Shown here: piece by piece, positions 6,082 to 8,879 of the stretch
Position numbering within the stretch: the stretch's first letter is position 1
Layout: each line of letters opens with the position of its first letter
Assembly (NCBI GenBank): GCA_937944065.1
Contig: CALDZS010000346.1
Coordinates: forward strand, 1-8,879
DNA from: an uncultured Amylibacter sp.
GTDB lineage: Bacteria; Pseudomonadota; Alphaproteobacteria; Rhodobacterales; Rhodobacteraceae
Direction: 5' to 3'
Length of the DNA: 8,879 bases
Program-made: the position numbers and the translations under genes
The notes under the pieces: generated by a model
Seen by the model: the letters and a program-made list of their open reading frames with translations, nothing else
Told to the model about the DNA's origin: nothing
Databases searched by the model: none

Positions 6082-7466
6082 GTAATTTGTGGACCAGTGC
6101 AGACGCTGTCGCCGCAACTGGCGGACGCACAACATGTGAATGGGTTGCAGATGGTCTGTCGATTGATACCCGTGAAATAAATGAAGGCGATATTTTCGTT
6201 GCCTTGAAAGACCAACGAGATGGTCACGATTTTGTCCAGATGGCACTATCCAAAGGCGCCGCCGTGGCGCTGGTCTCGCGTATTCCTGATGGCGTCAGCG
6301 AAGATGCGCCCTTGTTGATTGTGGATGACGTTTTGGCGGCATTAGAAAATTTGGCGCGCTTTGCGCGGGCGCGGACCTCTGCGTCAGTCATTGGTGTGAC
6401 TGGATCGGTTGGCAAGACTGGTACAAAAGAAATGTTGCGAACCGCGTTGACTGGACAGGGGCGGGTGCATGCCGCCGTGCGTAGTTTTAACAATCATTGG
6501 GGTGTGCCACTGACCTTGGCACGGATGCCAGCGGATACGGATTACGCGATCATCGAGATTGGCATGAACCACCCCAACGAGATTACGCCGCTTGCGCGCT
6601 TGGCACAGCTGGACGTGGCAATGGTCACGATTGTTGCTGCGGTTCATATGGCTGCGTTTAAAGACATTAATGAAATCGCGCTTGCGAAAGCCGAGATTTT
6701 TGATGGTCTGGTCGCTGATGGAACCGCAATTGTAAACGGTGATTTGGCGACGAGCCCTATTTTGGTCGCAGGTGCCAAGCAAGCGACAGAAAAGAGGGTA
6801 GTATTTGGTCGTGGTGAAGATAACGATGTACGCTTGATCGATGCAGCTATCGATGGCGATATGACCCATGTTAAAGCAGTGATCGATGGCCAAGAATTGT
6901 CGTATACGATTGGGGCGCCAGGCACGCATTTGGCGATGAATTCCTTGCCAGTTCTGGCCGCTATCAAGGCCGTTGGTGCGGATGTAGGTCAAGCTGCACA
7001 AAACTTGGCAGCATTTACAGCGCCTGATGGACGTGGTGCGCGCCAGAACATTGATCTGATGTCTGGCGGATCGCTAGAATTGGTTGATGAAAGTTATAAT
7101 GCCAATCCGACATCTATGGGGGCGTCATTTGACGTGCTGGCCGCGTCGACGAACGGTACAAGACGGATCGCAATTGTGGGCGATATGCTGGAATTGGGCG
7201 CCAAAGAGGCCGCGATGCACGCGGACTTGGTTGAGTTACCGGCGATTGCGAGCATCGACCTAATTCACACGGTCGGCCCGCTGATGCGCAATTTGCACGA
7301 CGCTTTGCCTGCGGGCAAACAAGGCACATGGGCAGAGAATTCAACAGAGTTGGCGTCGAAAATCGACACGTTGGTCGGTGCTGATGATATTGTAATGGTT
7401 AAAGGGTCGCTAGGTACGAAGCTGGCAGTTGTTGTGACCGCGATAAAAAAGCTGGCAAAGGGGTAG
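6078..7466 (+). CDS. murF: UDP-MurNAc-tripeptide:D-alanyl-D-alanine ligase MurF
   Basis: 462 residues, adding D-Ala-D-Ala to the UDP-MurNAc-tripeptide made by MurE, the last cytoplasmic step before MraY. Domain 1 (about 1-100) contains GLSIDTREINEGDIFVAL (26-43). The P-loop is TGSVGKTGTKE (108-118), followed by SFNNHWGVPLTL (136-147), IEIGMNHPNEI (159-169), His190 in AAVHMAAF, and AKAEIF (203-208), whose lysine is at the conserved ligase position. GRGAR (318-322) and DESYNANPTS (337-346) are typical of MurF and separate it from MurC, MurD and MurE. The ATG is embedded in the murE stop (ATGA), with only a weak GGATTGGG-like sequence upstream, so translation probably depends on coupling. No anomalies. 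Confidence 0.98.
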   Translation: MSNLWTSADAVAATGGRTTCEWVADGLSIDTREINEGDIFVALKDQRDGHDFVQMALSKGAAVALVSRIPDGVSEDAPLLIVDDVLAALENLARFARARTSASVIGVTGSVGKTGTKEMLRTALTGQGRVHAAVRSFNNHWGVPLTLARMPADTDYAIIEIGMNHPNEITPLARLAQLDVAMVTIVAAVHMAAFKDINEIALAKAEIFDGLVADGTAIVNGDLATSPILVAGAKQATEKRVVFGRGEDNDVRLIDAAIDGDMTHVKAVIDGQELSYTIGAPGTHLAMNSLPVLAAIKAVGADVGQAAQNLAAFTAPDGRGARQNIDLMSGGSLELVDESYNANPTSMGASFDVLAASTNGTRRIAIVGDMLELGAKEAAMHADLVELPAIASIDLIHTVGPLMRNLHDALPAGKQGTWAENSTELASKIDTLVGADDIVMVKGSLGTKLAVVVTAIKKLAKG

Positions 7467-7473
7467 GTACTAC

Positions 7474-8559
7474 ATGTTTTATTTTCTAAGCGAGCTGTCG
7501 GATGGCGGAGATATCTTCAACATCTTTAGATATATCACCTTTCGCGCAGGCGCCGCTTTTTTCACGGCGCTGTTCCTAAGCTTTATCTTTGGACGTCCTG
7601 TGATCAACATGCTGAAGCGTAAGCAGAAAAAGGGTCAACCTATTCGTGATGATGGCCCCGAAAGCCACATTATTCAAAAAGCGGGCACGCCCACGATGGG
7701 CGGCGTTTTGATCCTTGGAACGTTGATAATTTCGACCTTGCTGTGGGCGCGATCCGACAATGGATATGTCTGGCTGGTGCTTATGGTAACGGTCGGTTTT
7801 GGTGCCATCGGATTCGTTGATGATTATTTGAAGGTTTCGAAACAAACAGCGGCAGGGTTTTCATCGCGCAAGCGTATGCTGATCGGGTTGGTGATTGCAC
7901 TTGTGGCGGGATACTGGGCCACCACGATGCATCCACCAGAGCTGACAAATCAACTGGCCTTGCCGGTTTTCAAAGACGTATTGATCAATCTTGGGTTCTT
8001 GTTTGTACCTTTCGCAATGATCGTTATCGTCGGTGCCGCGAACGCGGTGAACTTGACCGACGGTTTAGATGGGCTGGCGATTATGCCCGTGATTATCGCG
8101 GGTGGCACGTTGGGCGCAATTGCCTATGTGGTTGGTCGTACCGACTTTACCGAATATCTGGATGTGCATTATGTCGCCGGTACTGGTGAACTGCTGGTGT
8201 TTACATCTGCACTGATCGGAGCGGGCCTTGGGTTCCTTTGGTACAACGCCCCGCCTGCGGCGGTTTTCATGGGCGACACTGGATCGTTGGCCTTGGGTGG
8301 TGCGCTGGGTGCCATCGCGGTTTGCACAAAACATGAACTGGTTTTGGCAATCGTTGGTGGCCTGTTCGTGGTCGAAGCTTTGTCGGTGATTATCCAAGTT
8401 CTGTATTTCAAAAAAACCGGCAAACGTGTTTTCCTGATGGCGCCAATCCATCACCATTTTGAGAAAAAAGGTTGGGGCGAGGCACAGATTGTGATCCGCT
8501 TTTGGATCATCGCATTGATCCTAGCGTTGATTGGCCTAGCCACGTTGAAACTCAGATGA
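7474..8559 (+). CDS. mraY: Phospho-N-acetylmuramoyl-pentapeptide transferase MraY
   Basis: 361 residues, the usual length. MraY is a ten-helix inner-membrane enzyme that transfers phospho-MurNAc-pentapeptide from UDP to undecaprenyl phosphate, forming lipid I. Signature regions are in order: DDGPESH (59-65) with AGTPTMGG (70-77), then FVDDYLKV (114-121) with the catalytic-site pair Asp116-Asp117. NLTDGLDGLA (193-202), FMGDTGSLALGG (265-276) around Asp268, and APIHHHFEKKGWGE (323-336) with the His326-328 triplet complete the active site. Hydrophobic segments are spread along the whole length, e.g. about 24-45, 78-91, 98-115, 136-150, 170-190, 200-220, 240-258, 270-285, 290-312 and 340-358. The ATG lies 7 bp after the murF stop; GGGGTAGG (7460-7467) overlaps that stop and serves as ribosome-binding site. 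The end overlaps murD by 4 bp. Confidence 0.99.
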   Translation: MFYFLSELSDGGDIFNIFRYITFRAGAAFFTALFLSFIFGRPVINMLKRKQKKGQPIRDDGPESHIIQKAGTPTMGGVLILGTLIISTLLWARSDNGYVWLVLMVTVGFGAIGFVDDYLKVSKQTAAGFSSRKRMLIGLVIALVAGYWATTMHPPELTNQLALPVFKDVLINLGFLFVPFAMIVIVGAANAVNLTDGLDGLAIMPVIIAGGTLGAIAYVVGRTDFTEYLDVHYVAGTGELLVFTSALIGAGLGFLWYNAPPAAVFMGDTGSLALGGALGAIAVCTKHELVLAIVGGLFVVEALSVIIQVLYFKKTGKRVFLMAPIHHHFEKKGWGEAQIVIRFWIIALILALIGLATLKLR

Positions 8560-8879
8560 TCCCCGTCCGCGGATATAAAGACACGCGCGTCGCCGTGTTG
8601 GGCTTGGGCCGATCTGGCCTAAGCGCTGCTTTGGCGTTGCGTGCTGGCGGGGCGAACCCTGTGGTCTGGGATGATAACGAGGCTGCGCGTCAGAAAGCAC
8701 TGGACGAAGGTATCGAGGTTGCTGACCTGTCGAAAGACCGTTCATGGGAAGATGTGGTTAGTTTGATCGTGTCACCAGGCATTGCGCACCTGTACCCTAC
8801 ACCGCACCCGATTGTTCAAAAAGCGTGGGCACATGGTGTTGTCGTGGACAATGACATCGGTCTGTTTTTCCGGTCCTAC
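8556..8879 (+). CDS. murD: UDP-MurNAc-L-Ala:D-glutamate ligase MurD, N-terminal part (cut by right edge)
   Basis: 108 codons are open from the ATG at 8556 to the window edge. The Rossmann-like N-terminal domain that binds the UDP moiety is recognisable by VLGLGRSGLSAA (14-25), then VVWDDN (36-41), the conserved SPGI (73-76) with HLYPTPHP (78-85), and VDNDIGLFF (97-105). The last of these resembles other Rhodobacterales MurD proteins. MurD adds D-glutamate to UDP-MurNAc-L-alanine. The P-loop ATP site and the C-terminal domain lie beyond the window. The ATG overlaps the mraY TGA (ATGA, 8556-8559) with no clear Shine-Dalgarno, implying coupled translation. From the usual cluster order, ftsW, murG and murC would be expected next, but that is inference. 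Confidence 0.96.
   Translation, partial: MIPVRGYKDTRVAVLGLGRSGLSAALALRAGGANPVVWDDNEAARQKALDEGIEVADLSKDRSWEDVVSLIVSPGIAHLYPTPHPIVQKAWAHGVVVDNDIGLFFRSY

Overview
The window is the first half of a dcw (division and cell wall) cluster from an alphaproteobacterium, most likely a marine member of the Rhodobacterales (Roseobacter-type). This rests on the gene order mraZ-rsmH-ftsL-ftsI-murE-murF-mraY-murD, on the protein sequences (for example the MraZ, FtsI C-terminal and MurD N-terminal sequences), and on a long structured leader before mraZ that matches the UpsM arrangement described in Rhodobacter sphaeroides. Base composition looks moderate in the genes and clearly more AT-rich in about 181-660. 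No mobile element, CRISPR array, tRNA or rRNA gene was seen.

Layout. Positions 1-180 hold the start of a divergent gene on the minus strand, whose 60 visible residues look like the first membrane segment of an MFS transporter. Positions 181-913 hold no convincing protein gene. This stretch contains a near-perfect 33-bp palindrome (388-420) with two GANTC sites beside it, a smaller palindrome (547-559), a probable promoter (about 619-655), and a probable UpsM-type leader RNA (about 656-870) ending in a 13-bp hairpin. A Shine-Dalgarno sequence and a TTG start for mraZ follow.

From 914 to the right edge all genes lie on the plus strand with almost no spacing: 3 bp mraZ/rsmH, 0 bp rsmH/ftsL, a 4-bp ATGA overlap ftsL/ftsI, 18 bp ftsI/murE, ATGA overlap murE/murF, 7 bp murF/mraY, ATGA overlap mraY/murD. 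murD runs off the right edge after 108 codons. No internal terminator or promoter was evident, so this reads as one transcription unit with strong translational coupling.

Function. MurE and MurF complete the UDP-MurNAc-pentapeptide that MurD begins. MraY transfers it to undecaprenyl phosphate to make lipid I. FtsI crosslinks septal peptidoglycan, and FtsL belongs to the FtsQLB divisome subcomplex that activates it. MraZ is the cluster's transcriptional regulator and RsmH methylates 16S rRNA. The coding part is an ordinary, intact dcw operon. The points worth a second look are the leader RNA and its promoter, the eroded second DNA-binding motif of MraZ, the mutually exclusive hairpins at the mraZ/rsmH junction, and the unexplained palindrome at 388-420.
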